Positions 44,968 to 52,355 are shown, counted from the stretch's first letter. The stretch is 64,000 nucleotides of DNA from Algibacter miyuki (GCF_030409805.1 NZ_JAUFQP010000010.1:749001-813000), one strand, 5' to 3'. A program made the numbers and translations. The notes: a model not told the origin generated them from the sequence alone.

Positions 44968-45831
44968 ATGAGACAACTAAAAATTACCAAGCAGGTTACT
45001 AATAGAGAGACCGCTTCTTTAGACAAATACCTTCAAGAAATTGGAAAAGTTGACTTAATTACTGCTGATGAAGAAGTAGAATTAGCACAACGTATAAAAG
45101 CTGGAGACCAAATTGCTTTAGAAAAATTAACTAAGGCTAATTTACGTTTCGTAGTATCGGTGGCTAAACAATACCAAAACCAAGGCCTTACTTTACCCGA
45201 TTTAATTAATGAAGGTAACTTAGGTTTAATTAAGGCTGCACAACGTTTTGATGAAACGCGTGGTTTTAAATTTATCTCTTATGCCGTTTGGTGGATTCGT
45301 CAATCTATTCTTCAAGCCTTAGCTGAGCAATCTCGTATTGTACGTTTACCGTTGAATAAAATTGGATCGATAAATAAGATAAATAAAACATTTGCTTTTT
45401 TAGAACAAAGTCATGAACGTCCACCTTCTGCTGAAGAAATTGCAAAAGAATTGGATATGACTATTAACGATGTTAAGGAGTCAATGAAAAACTCGGGACG
45501 TCACGTAAGTATGGATGCGCCTTTAGTTGAAGGTGAAGATTCTAACTTATACGATGTATTAAATTCTGGTGAATCGCCAAATCCAGATCGTGAATTATTA
45601 CACGAATCTTTACGTACAGAAATTGAGCGTGCTTTGGAAACACTAACACCTCGTGAAGCTGACGTTATTCGTTTATACTTTGGTTTAGGTAACCAACACC
45701 CAATGACTTTAGAAGAAATTGGAGAAACATTCGATTTAACACGTGAACGTGTACGTCAAATTAAAGAAAAAGCTATTCGTAGACTAAAACATACGTCTAG
45801 AAGTAAAATATTAAAAACATATTTAGGTTAG
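44968..45831 (+). CDS. rpoD: Primary RNA polymerase sigma factor (sigma-70/RpoD)
   Basis: The housekeeping sigma factor. At 287 residues it lacks region 1.1 and the non-conserved insertion, as is normal in Bacteroidota. Visible are region 1.2 ([16 protein letters not shown]), region 2 ([50 protein letters not shown]), region 3 and region 4.2 ([28 protein letters not shown]). This protein is expected to read the TAnnTTTG boxes listed throughout the window. Monocistronic, with a hairpin downstream. Confidence 0.97.
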   Translation: MRQLKITKQVTNRETASLDKYLQEIGKVDLITADEEVELAQRIKAGDQIALEKLTKANLRFVVSVAKQYQNQGLTLPDLINEGNLGLIKAAQRFDETRGFKFISYAVWWIRQSILQALAEQSRIVRLPLNKIGSINKINKTFAFLEQSHERPPSAEEIAKELDMTINDVKESMKNSGRHVSMDAPLVEGEDSNLYDVLNSGESPNPDRELLHESLRTEIERALETLTPREADVIRLYFGLGNQHPMTLEEIGETFDLTRERVRQIKEKAIRRLKHTSRSKILKTYLG

Positions 45832-45907
45832 TAATACCAAAGTATTACGACTAAATTACAACTACAAACAGTTACAACATAACTGTTCGTTTTTTGATTG
45901 ATGAAAG

Positions 45908-45934
45908 AACCCGCGGCTGATTACCGCGGGTTTA
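45908..45934 (+). terminator. Terminator of rpoD
   Basis: The GC-rich 9-bp stem AACCCGCGG / CCGCGGGTT with a short T-rich tail. Confidence 0.75.
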
Positions 45935-46014
45935 TTCATTTATAAAACTTTGATTTTTAAAATCTTACAACAAACATCTCTCCGTAAGATTTATCTTAAA
46001 TAAAATATTAGTAT

Positions 46015-46022
46015 TATATTTG
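46015..46022 (+). promoter_or_regulatory. -7 box upstream of the BLUF gene
   Basis: TATATTTG exact match ending 4 nt before the ATG at 46027. Confidence 0.45.
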
Positions 46023-46026
46023 GGTT

Positions 46027-46436
46027 ATGCTAAAAACTATCTGTTACAAAAGCAAGGTGAAATTATCTCTAAAAATCATGGAGTTCGAAGCTTTGTTTAA
46101 TGGTACACAAACTCGAAATGATAAAAATAATATCACTGGTGTTTTAGTAAAAAAAGACAAGTTTTTTTTCAAATTCTAGAAGGCAAGGCAGAGGTGGTAG
46201 ACTCCCTTTTTGAAACTATCAAACAAGATTCTAGACATTCTAATATTACCGAGCTCTTAAATAAAACCATTACACATATTAGTTTTAGCGCCTTTAATAC
46301 GGGTTACTCCGTTATCGCAGACATAGATTCTCTTTACAGCTTACAAAACTATGTGATGGACTTAAATGAAAAAGATATCGAAAACAGCGGTCACTTCTTA
46401 GAAATTATTGAAGACCTATTAAGGCTTGGCAAATAA
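46027..46436 (+). pseudogene. BLUF domain (blue-light sensor) gene with a frameshift in a T8 tract
   Basis: The ATG at 46027 opens a frame reading KTICYKSKVKLSLKIMEFEALF...NNITGVLVKKDKFFF before a stop at 46177. A second frame continues QILEGKAEVVDSLFETI and runs to 46436. Joined, they make one BLUF domain of about 136 residues, which binds FAD as a photoreceptor; the flavin-contacting Gln of FFFQILEG lies exactly at the break. The break is at T8 (46162-46169): nine T would restore the frame. It could be a pseudogene, a phase-variable gene, a -1 frameshift or a sequencing error. Confidence 0.8.
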
Positions 46437-46443
46437 AAATCCT

Positions 46444-46451
46444 TAGCTTTG
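46444..46451 (+). promoter_or_regulatory. -7 box of rpe
   Basis: TAGCTTTG exact TAnnTTTG match, 26 nt before the rpe ATG. Confidence 0.5.
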
Positions 46452-46477
46452 CGCAAACAATACAAAAACAATCTAAA

Positions 46478-47140
46478 ATGTCTTCCAAATTAATTGCGCC
46501 TTCTATGCTAGCTGCCGATTTCGGCAATTTACAACGTGATACCGAAATGGTTAATAACAGTGATGCCGATTGGTTTCACATCGATGTTATGGACGGGCAT
46601 TTTGTACCAAATATTTCTTATGGTATGCCTGTAATTGCAGCTATTAAAAAACACGCAACGAAACCATTAGATGTACATTTAATGATTGAAAAACCAGAAC
46701 GTTATATTGAAGAATTCGCCAAAGTTGGTGCCGATATTATCACCGTTCATCATGAATCAACAGTACACTTACACCGCACACTTACTCAAATTGAAGATGC
46801 TGGTTGTAAAGCAGGTGTTGTTTTAAACCTAACCACTCCTATTTCTGTTTTAGAAGATATTCTACCTAAATGTTATATGGTTTTACTGATGTCTATAAAC
46901 CCAGGTTTTGGTGGGCAGAAGTTTGAAGACATGACATATAATCGGGTAAAAAAACTTCGTAAAATGATTACTGACCAAGGTTTAAATACCCGAATTGAAA
47001 TTGACGGTGGTGTTACCGATAAAAATATTCAAAAATTAGTTGAAGCTGGCGCTGATGTTTTTGTCGCTGGAAGTCACGTTTTTAAAAGTGATAACCAAAC
47101 AGAAACCATTAAGCAATTAAAGGCTTTAGCTAACTCTTAA
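46478..47140 (+). CDS. rpe: Ribulose-phosphate 3-epimerase
   Basis: Interconverts ribulose 5-phosphate and xylulose 5-phosphate in the pentose phosphate pathway. The 220-residue TIM barrel has APSMLAADFGNL, HIDVMDGHFVPNISYG (metal His and Asp), PLDVHLMIEKPE, VHHES, MSINPGFGGQKF and IEIDGGVT with the second catalytic Asp. Length and motifs are standard. The stop overlaps the convergent CBS gene by 4 nt. Confidence 0.97.
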   Translation: MSSKLIAPSMLAADFGNLQRDTEMVNNSDADWFHIDVMDGHFVPNISYGMPVIAAIKKHATKPLDVHLMIEKPERYIEEFAKVGADIITVHHESTVHLHRTLTQIEDAGCKAGVVLNLTTPISVLEDILPKCYMVLLMSINPGFGGQKFEDMTYNRVKKLRKMITDQGLNTRIEIDGGVTDKNIQKLVEAGADVFVAGSHVFKSDNQTETIKQLKALANS

Positions 47141-47556
47141 AATTCTCTAATAAAATAGTTTAATAAATCGGTTGTGGTAACAATCCCTACCAAGTCACCC
47201 TTATCGACTACTGGTAGTGCGTGAAATTCTCTATTAGCTAATATTAAAGCAACATCTTTAATATTAGTTTCTGGAGAAACGGTTACTACATTTTTAACCA
47301 TAACTTGCTCTATTGTAAAGCTATTAAGCACAACAGCATCTAGACCAACATTCTGGCTTGGAGCAAATTCAGGAATGCTAATTCGCATTAAATCTGTATA
47401 ACTTAGCATACCAATAATACATTCTCCCGAAACTACAGGTATATGTTTAATTCTATGTCTGTTAAAAAGCATTTCTGCGCGCTTTAAATCGTCTGATCGG
47501 GTTAAACCTATAATTGTTTTAGTCATTATACTAGAAACTGGTACGTGCGCTCTCAT
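47137..47556 (-). CDS. CBS domain pair protein, copy 1
   Basis: A 139-residue protein of two CBS motifs and nothing else (VSSIMTKTIIGLTRSDDLKRAEMLF...; EQVMVKNVVTVSPETNIKDVALIL). CBS pairs bind adenine nucleotides and regulate partners. Strongly similar to the neighbouring copy (shared blocks include GMLSYxDLxR and FHALPVVD). It lies on the minus strand, 107 nt downstream of copy 2, and overlaps the rpe end. Its target is unknown. Confidence 0.9.
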   Translation of the reverse strand: MRAHVPVSSIMTKTIIGLTRSDDLKRAEMLFNRHRIKHIPVVSGECIIGMLSYTDLMRISIPEFAPSQNVGLDAVVLNSFTIEQVMVKNVVTVSPETNIKDVALILANREFHALPVVDKGDLVGIVTTTDLLNYFIREF

Positions 47557-47663
47557 GATGTTCTGTTTTAATTACTTACGTAAATTTAAGTTAAAATTCA
47601 TATCGATTTTATGACAAATATCATTTTTACGAAAATATTTATCAGAGCATAAGAATTATCTCA

Positions 47664-48083
47664 CTAAAATTGTTTCAACAAATATTTTATCAAATCGGTA
47701 GTAGTAACAATACCTTTTAACTTATTATTATCTACTACTGGAAGTGCATGAAATTCTTTAGACGCTAATATCTCGGCAACTTCTTTTATTGAGTTTGCAG
47801 AAGAAACAGTAACAATATTTCGTTTCATCACCTGATCGATAGTAAACATATTATATACCATAACATCTGCAACGCTATCATCATCATTGGTTATATCGGC
47901 AAAACTAAGTCGTAACAAGTCGCTATAACTAAGCATACCCACAATTACATTACCATTAACTACAGGAATATGTCTTATTTTATGTTTTTTAAATAAATGC
48001 TCTGCAGTTTCTAATTTGTCGCTTTTTTTTAATGAGATGACATCTTGAGTCATTATCATTGAAATTGGTGCTTTTCGTATCAT
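47664..48083 (-). CDS. CBS domain pair protein, copy 2
   Basis: 139 residues, the same length as the adjacent copy and aligned without gaps through most of the chain (ISMIMTQDVISLKKSDKLETAEHLFKKH; IDQVMKRNIVTVSSANSIKEVAEILASKEFHALPVVD). The pair is a tandem duplication. As a free-standing CBS dimer it probably senses AMP, ADP or ATP; the partner is not evident. Upstream is a gene-free, AT-rich gap of about 280 bp. Confidence 0.9.
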   Translation of the reverse strand: MIRKAPISMIMTQDVISLKKSDKLETAEHLFKKHKIRHIPVVNGNVIVGMLSYSDLLRLSFADITNDDDSVADVMVYNMFTIDQVMKRNIVTVSSANSIKEVAEILASKEFHALPVVDNNKLKGIVTTTDLIKYLLKQF

Positions 48084-48320
48084 AACATTATAGCTTTAGT
48101 TGATAGTATAAAATTACGGAAGTTTAGCTTCATTTTACATGATAAAAGTCATAACTAAAACTCTAGTAATGAGCAAAATTGAAGTGAAAATTAAAAAAAG
48201 TGAAAGCGGTAATCTATGCGTTTTAATTCAAATACGAGAATAATAAACTTAAGCCATTTGTTTAATAAATAGATTTATTATATTTAGTGCTATATGGATC
48301 TATAGATAATACTAACTATA

Positions 48321-48328
48321 TATCTTTG
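48321..48328 (+). promoter_or_regulatory. -7 box upstream of the 52-aa membrane protein
   Basis: TATCTTTG exact match, 37 nt before the ATG at 48366. Confidence 0.4.
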
Positions 48329-48365
48329 TTGGCATTAATTTAACAACATTAACTCTTAAATAATT

Positions 48366-48524
48366 ATGAGATTCTTACATTATCTAAAGTATTTATTTAT
48401 AATAGTAAGTATTACTATTTTTACTTTATATATTCTGGACAATGAATATATAACAAAACCCATACTTGTAACTAGTTATATTTTAATCTTCCTTGTACCT
48501 ATATTAAATAGATATAAAAAGTAA
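48366..48524 (+). CDS. Small two-span membrane protein (52 aa)
   Basis: A short frame with ATG at 48366 and TAA at 48522-48524. It encodes two hydrophobic stretches (about residues 9-24 and 33-46) separated by a polar turn (LDNEYITKP) with a basic tail (NRYKK), a plausible helical hairpin. The upstream -7 box supports expression. No family is recognised; it is the first of several small genes in the accessory patch. Existence is moderately supported. Confidence 0.5.
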   Translation: MRFLHYLKYLFIIVSITIFTLYILDNEYITKPILVTSYILIFLVPILNRYKK

Positions 48525-48782
48525 CGGAATTCTTACTAACGCAAAAAGGACCTTTTTATGAGGTAAATAAAAAAAGTTTCTAAAACCGACCAATGATTAT
48601 CGGATTTTGACTTAAGTCTGGAAAACCACTCTATCCAATTAAAAATTGAATAAGTACAATTTTGAGCAAAATGGCAGAATTGAGCAACGAACGGAATTTC
48701 TTAAAAAAAATTGTAACAATAAACATTTTAACAAACAATTTGTTACGTTGAAAAATCTCTGCTTTTTCTAACGAACAAATCT

Positions 48783-48803
48783 TATACGAAACCGTTGGGC
48801 ACA
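48783..48803 (+). repeat. attC-like right half-site upstream of the DUF4145 gene
   Basis: TATACGAAACCGTTGGGCAC. The first 14 bases match TATACAAAATCGTT at 49910-49923 at 12 of 14 positions. GTTGGGC fits the integron core-site pattern GTTRRRY. It lies 14 nt before the DUF4145 start codon. Confidence 0.45.
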
Positions 48804-48816
48804 ATTAAAAAAAACT

Positions 48817-49479
48817 ATGAGATATCAAATACAATGTGATCATGACAAAATTGAATTAGAAGATCTACCTTCTGAATGCCCAAATTGTCATAAATCGATA
48901 ACACCTAACCCTTTATTTGGACATTATTGTGAAGTAAATGACCTCACAGAAGTTTTTTTATTTTGTCCAGATAAGGAATGTAAAAAATCATTTATTGGAT
49001 ATTATCATTACATGGGTGAAAATTCATATTCTTTTATAGGAAAAACGAGCAAAGGAACTTTAATTGGTAGAAAATTCCCTAAATCTATTGAGGAAACCTC
49101 AACTGATTTCATCAAAATTTATAATCAATCTTTAATAGCTGAACAGCAAGAATTAAATGAAATTTGTGGGGTTGGATATAGAAAGTCTTTAGAGTTTTTA
49201 ATAAAAGATTACGCCATATCTATCAACTTAAGTCAAAAAGAAAAAATTGAAAAAAGCACACTTTCTCAATGTATAAATAATTTTATTACTGACTCAAGAA
49301 TTCAATCAGTTGCTAAACGAGCTTCTTGGATTGGAAATGATGAAACTCATTATGTAAGAAAGTGGGAAAGTAAAAATTTAAAGGATTTGAAAAAATTAAT
49401 TGATTTAACTATTCATTGGATTGAAATGGAGATATTAACTTTAACTTTTGAGGAGGAAATGCCTGATAAGAAAAAATAA
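48817..49479 (+). CDS. DUF4145 domain protein with N-terminal zinc ribbon
   Basis: 220 residues. The N-terminal 65 residues carry four cysteine positions (CPNC; CPDKEC) suited to a zinc ribbon. The rest matches DUF4145: LIAEQQELNEICGVGYRKSLEFLIKDYA and VAKRASWIGNDETHYVRKWE. DUF4145 is a helical domain often found in accessory and defence-related contexts; its biochemical function is unknown. The gene is more AT-rich than its core neighbours and is flanked by attC-like half-sites, consistent with mobility. Confidence 0.82.
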   Translation: MRYQIQCDHDKIELEDLPSECPNCHKSITPNPLFGHYCEVNDLTEVFLFCPDKECKKSFIGYYHYMGENSYSFIGKTSKGTLIGRKFPKSIEETSTDFIKIYNQSLIAEQQELNEICGVGYRKSLEFLIKDYAISINLSQKEKIEKSTLSQCINNFITDSRIQSVAKRASWIGNDETHYVRKWESKNLKDLKKLIDLTIHWIEMEILTLTFEEEMPDKKK

Positions 49480-49482
49480 AAG

Positions 49483-49498
49483 TGCACAACACCATGTA
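49483..49498 (+). repeat. attC-like left half-site downstream of the DUF4145 gene
   Basis: GTGCACAACACCATGT. GTGCACAAC is nearly the inverse of GTTGGGCAC at 48796, so the gene sits between inverted repeats. GCACAAC fits the inverse core RYYYAAC at 6 of 7 positions. Confidence 0.4.
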
Positions 49499-49601
49499 AA
49501 CAAAAAGACTGGTTTAACTTTCGGTTTTATAGAATTTTAAGAAAGGTACAACAGAAAAACTATCATGCGGAATTAAAAAAACTGAATAAAAAAAATATAA
49601 T

Positions 49602-49823
49602 ATGAATAACTTAATGAATGATTCCTCAATGGGACTTTTTATATGGCAAGCTATAATTCTAATATCAATTGGACTTTGGATCTATTGTTTGATTGACATT
49701 TTAAAAAATAAGTTTGCTCAAAATGATAAAATAATTTGGATTTTAGTAGTCATATTAATTCCATTTATTGGTTCGTTATTGTACTTATTTATTGGGAAAA
49801 ACAAGAAACTGAAATCAAACTAA
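49602..49823 (+). CDS. PLDc_N-domain small membrane protein
   Basis: 73 residues with two hydrophobic helices (about 12-30 and 44-64) around a polar loop DILKNKFAQNDKIIW, and ending LIPFIGSLLYLFIGKNKK. This is the phospholipase D nuclease N-terminal (PLDc_N) module, common as a free-standing two-helix membrane protein of unknown role. An internal ATG (residue 5) could also serve. An attC-like left half follows the stop by 17 nt. Confidence 0.85.
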   Translation: MNNLMNDSSMGLFIWQAIILISIGLWIYCLIDILKNKFAQNDKIIWILVVILIPFIGSLLYLFIGKNKKLKSN

Positions 49824-49840
49824 TACATAAAGTACTAAAA

Positions 49841-49927
49841 GTCAACAATGTATAAAATAATTGCGGTTTAGTGCTTAATCTAAGTCCGCTACGCGCCTGT
49901 AACACCCTCTATACAAAATCGTTATTA
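49841..49927 (+). repeat. Complete attC-like imperfect palindrome
   Basis: About 87 bp. The ends pair: AAC (49844-49846) with GTT (49921-49923) and TGTATA (49849-49854) with TATACA (49910-49915); the middle is GC-richer and unpaired in this simple view. Its size, end pairing and position after a stop codon resemble an integron attC site. No integrase is in the window. Confidence 0.45.
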
Positions 49928-49992
49928 GCAACGAAAAAAAAAATCAAAACAAAACAAAGTGAATTATCATAGTAAACTTAATTAGTTTTTAT

Positions 49993-50014
49993 TAAATTTG
50001 TTGACTAATCAACA
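49993..50014 (+). promoter_or_regulatory. MarR promoter with overlapping operator 1
   Basis: -7 box TAAATTTG (49993-50000) overlaps the palindrome TGTTGACTAATCAACA (49999-50014). Binding there would block the promoter of the marR gene itself. Confidence 0.65.
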
Positions 50015-50022
50015 TTTGTTAG

Positions 50023-50454
50023 ATGAAAAAATATGTGTTTACAGGTTCGGTTGGCTATTTAACCACTACCATTTCTCGAATATTACAACAAAAATTACAA
50101 GCCAGATTTAAAAATACAGGAGCGAATACAACTCCAGAACAATGGCGATTATTGGTAGTAATATCTAACGAAGGAGAAATGAATCAAAGTCAGCTTGCTG
50201 AACTACAACATAAAGATAGAGCCGCAATAAAACGATTAATTGATCATTTAGAAAAAAAGAACCTAGTAACCAGAAAATCGGGAAAAGACTCTAGGTCTCA
50301 TACCATTGCACTAACCCAAGAAGGTAAAAAGATGGTTCAAGTTTTTACTAAAGCATCTAAAGAAACCGTTAATGAAGCATTAAGCTGTTTTACAGAAGAA
50401 GAAGCAAAAAACCTAAATCAACTTCTTAATAAATTACTTAATAATATTAAATAA
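50023..50454 (+). CDS. MarR family transcriptional regulator
   Basis: 143 residues with the winged helix: TPEQWRLLVVISNEGEMNQSQLAELQHKDRAAIKRLIDHLEKKNLVTRKSGKDSRSHTIALTQEGKKM (wing KDSRSHTIAL). The N- and C-terminal helices form the dimer. One cysteine (SCFTEEE) in the C-terminal part might allow redox sensing, but that is speculative. Matching palindromes precede this gene and the following membrane cytochrome gene, so it probably represses both. Confidence 0.93.
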   Translation: MKKYVFTGSVGYLTTTISRILQQKLQARFKNTGANTTPEQWRLLVVISNEGEMNQSQLAELQHKDRAAIKRLIDHLEKKNLVTRKSGKDSRSHTIALTQEGKKMVQVFTKASKETVNEALSCFTEEEAKNLNQLLNKLLNNIK

Positions 50455-50465
50455 AAATTTACATC

Positions 50466-50487
50466 AATTGTTGATTAATCAACAATT
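50466..50487 (+). promoter_or_regulatory. MarR operator 2
   Basis: A perfect 22-bp palindrome with core TTGTTGATTAATCAACAA, lying between the marR stop and the ATG at 50503. The core matches operator 1 except at one central position. Confidence 0.7.
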
Positions 50488-50502
50488 AGACTGAAAATAA
50501 AT

Positions 50503-51264
50503 ATGAAAAATTCAAAAAAAAACACAGGAAATACCAATAAAACACGTGTCATTCTAGACTTGTTTTTCTTTATCTTAATGATTGCTGTACTTATACCACA
50601 AAGTACAGGAATCGCCATACATGAATGGTTAAGTTTTATAATCTTAATACCTTTCTTTTTACATCTAATAATTAATTGGAATTGGATTGCAAGCTATTCT
50701 AAAAATCTGTTCAAAAAGCCATTACGAAAAACCAAGTTCGATTACTTTTTCAATTGGATTTTATATATAGACATGCTATTGGTAACCGTTTCTGGTTTAG
50801 TAATTTCTGAAGCTGCTTTACCTGCAATAGGCATCCATTTTAATATTAATCCGTTTTGGACTACAATTCACAATGCATCAGCAACCCTATTTATTGCCCT
50901 TTTAGGAATTCATCTCGCTTTACATTGGAAATGGATTGTAAAAACACTTCAAAAATTAAAGTTCCTATCCGATTTGCATCATATAAAACAAATCACAACA
51001 ATATTTCGTAATCGTAAAACAGAATTCCTAATTCTTATCGCTCTTAGTATTATTCTTTCCCTAGCAATCTGGCTCCTGGAATTTACAAGTTGGGCAGAAA
51101 CCATAACACATAACAGTACGCCAAAAACAGCAGAGGGATCAAAACAACCAGCTATACAATGGTTAATTTATGTACTTCCGTTACTAAAAGTAACTGTCTT
51201 TTTGTGCGTTCCTGCCGTTTTAACAAGAGTAATTATTTATTTAAAAGCAAAACTGAAAAACTAA
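50503..51264 (+). CDS. Membrane cytochrome b-like protein (DUF4405-type)
   Basis: 253 residues with about six membrane segments. Several helices carry paired histidines suited to haem b (AIHEWLSFIILIPFFLHLIINW; FWTTIHNASATLFIALLGIHLALHWKW), as in DUF4405 or cytochrome b561-like membrane proteins. The flavin reductase gene follows 5 nt after the stop, so the two likely form an NAD(P)H-to-quinone or -metal electron path across the membrane. Controlled by the upstream MarR. Confidence 0.78.
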   Translation: MKNSKKNTGNTNKTRVILDLFFFILMIAVLIPQSTGIAIHEWLSFIILIPFFLHLIINWNWIASYSKNLFKKPLRKTKFDYFFNWILYIDMLLVTVSGLVISEAALPAIGIHFNINPFWTTIHNASATLFIALLGIHLALHWKWIVKTLQKLKFLSDLHHIKQITTIFRNRKTEFLILIALSIILSLAIWLLEFTSWAETITHNSTPKTAEGSKQPAIQWLIYVLPLLKVTVFLCVPAVLTRVIIYLKAKLKN

Positions 51265-51269
51265 AAATT

Positions 51270-51995
51270 ATGGCATTCATAGAAAACATCATCAAAAAAA
51301 TAATGGATAATGGCGTAATTACTTCCAAAGAACAACTCTCCAAAACCGTATATAAAATTGAAATCCAAAGTGAGGCCGTAAAAACAATGGATTTTGTACC
51401 AGGCTGTTTTATTCGCTTAGGAGTTGGTATAGGTCAAGAAGCCAGCTCAAAAAAAGATATGGTAAGAAGCTATTCCATTTGGAGTATAGATAAAGACAAA
51501 AATACATTTAGCCTTGCCATAGCCACACATAGCAATGGCATTGGTGCGCAATGGGTTAAAGACTGTAGGGTTGGCGATACTGTTTACTACAAAACAAAAA
51601 GAGGAAAATTCACCGTAGATACTACTGCAGATAGCTATTTAATGATTGGCGACCTATCTGCATTATCGCATTTATATATCATCAATAGATATTTATCTAA
51701 AGATAAACAGGTAGAAAGCATTATTTATAACAAGAATATTACAGAATTATACGCAGATATAGATAATGAAAAACCATTTAACTTTTATAGTATAGAAGAC
51801 AATAATACAAAAGAAATTATAGCCAAAATAGAACATTTATTGCCGCAACTAAAAGGTGTAAAAATGGCATATATTGCAGGAGATAGTAGGGTTTGTATTG
51901 CTATAAACAACTATTTAAGAAAAGAGCTTAAATGGGACACAAAACAAATTAAAACGAAACCCTTTTGGAATCCTGACAAAAAAGGATTAGAATAA
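51270..51995 (+). CDS. Siderophore-interacting-protein-like flavin reductase
   Basis: 241 residues of the ferredoxin-reductase-like SIP family: FAD-binding MVRSYSIWSIDKDKN (RxYSxW variant of RxYT), HSNGIGAQWVKDCRVGDTVYYKTKRG, then an NAD(P)H domain (YLMIGDLSALSHLYIINRYL, MAYIAGDSRVCIAINNYLRKEL) and C-terminal KPFWNPDKKG. SIPs reduce ferric siderophores. An ORF continues upstream to 51159, but that part overlaps the cytochrome gene in another frame and lacks family similarity; ATG 51270 is the true start. Confidence 0.85.
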   Translation: MAFIENIIKKIMDNGVITSKEQLSKTVYKIEIQSEAVKTMDFVPGCFIRLGVGIGQEASSKKDMVRSYSIWSIDKDKNTFSLAIATHSNGIGAQWVKDCRVGDTVYYKTKRGKFTVDTTADSYLMIGDLSALSHLYIINRYLSKDKQVESIIYNKNITELYADIDNEKPFNFYSIEDNNTKEIIAKIEHLLPQLKGVKMAYIAGDSRVCIAINNYLRKELKWDTKQIKTKPFWNPDKKGLE

Positions 51996-52025
51996 AAAGC
52001 CATACCTCTACCCTCCTCTATATAG

Positions 52026-52145
52026 TTAATCGCTAGTTATCGTCTAATCACGAAAAACCTCACGGATTTTCTGAATTTAAAAACGGACAATTTTATAGCG
52101 CAATTAAAAAAGGTGTAATGGAATTAATAGAAAAGTGGAAATAAA
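52026..52145 (+). pseudogene. Possible 3' remnant of a lost gene
   Basis: An open stretch without a start codon ends in NGQFYSAIKKGVMELIEKWK and TAA 52143-52145, which reads like a real amphipathic C-terminus. The preceding A-rich stretch (52079-52084) could be a frameshift point: the alternative frame reads HEKPHGFSEFK before it. No family is recognised. It may be a relic of a cassette-like gene. Confidence 0.3.
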
Positions 52146-52305
52146 CACGGTTGGCAACAACTTTTATAAACGACTGCCATTGTAAGCTTATTTAAGAAAA
52201 GCTTAGCAAGTTTTCTATGTTGTAATTTGTATTTACTAATTGGTTACTGAAACAGCTCACAAACTCATAATCGTACTGTAAATCGAACCATTTAAGTATG
52301 TAAAC

Positions 52306-52351
52306 AAAAAACACTTTAAAAACTCGAACAACAAGTAATTAAAGTGTTTTT
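52306..52351 (-). terminator. Terminator downstream of tRNA-Arg
   Basis: The perfect 13-bp stem AAAAACACTTTAA / TTAAAGTGTTTTT starts 5 bp from the tRNA, with a T run on the minus strand. Confidence 0.75.
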
Positions 52352-52355
52352 AATG

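Larger units (their letters stand above)
51996..52355. other. 360-bp gap with a gene remnant and hairpins
   Basis: Contains a short stopless tail that looks like a decayed 3' end (52026-52145), a GTTGGCAACAAC sequence at 52152, a TAAGCTT / AAGCTTA inverted repeat near 52182-52205, and the terminator beside tRNA-Arg. Confidence 0.5.

Noticed and set aside
46194-46436. Stand-alone 80-aa gene
   Set aside because: It is the downstream half of a frameshifted BLUF domain; the upstream half is in the adjacent frame from 46027.
48543-48557. AAAAAGG-A-CCTTTTT as a terminator
   Set aside because: The loop is a single base, too small to form; more likely a chance palindrome.
51159-51269. N-terminal extension of the flavin reductase
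   Set aside because: It overlaps the cytochrome gene in another frame and lacks family similarity; ATG 51270 has normal spacing.
52152-52222. CAACA...TGTTG hairpin as a complete attC site
   Set aside because: Only the extreme ends and one inner 7-bp stem pair; it lacks the TATACRAAAYCGTT end seen in the other copies.
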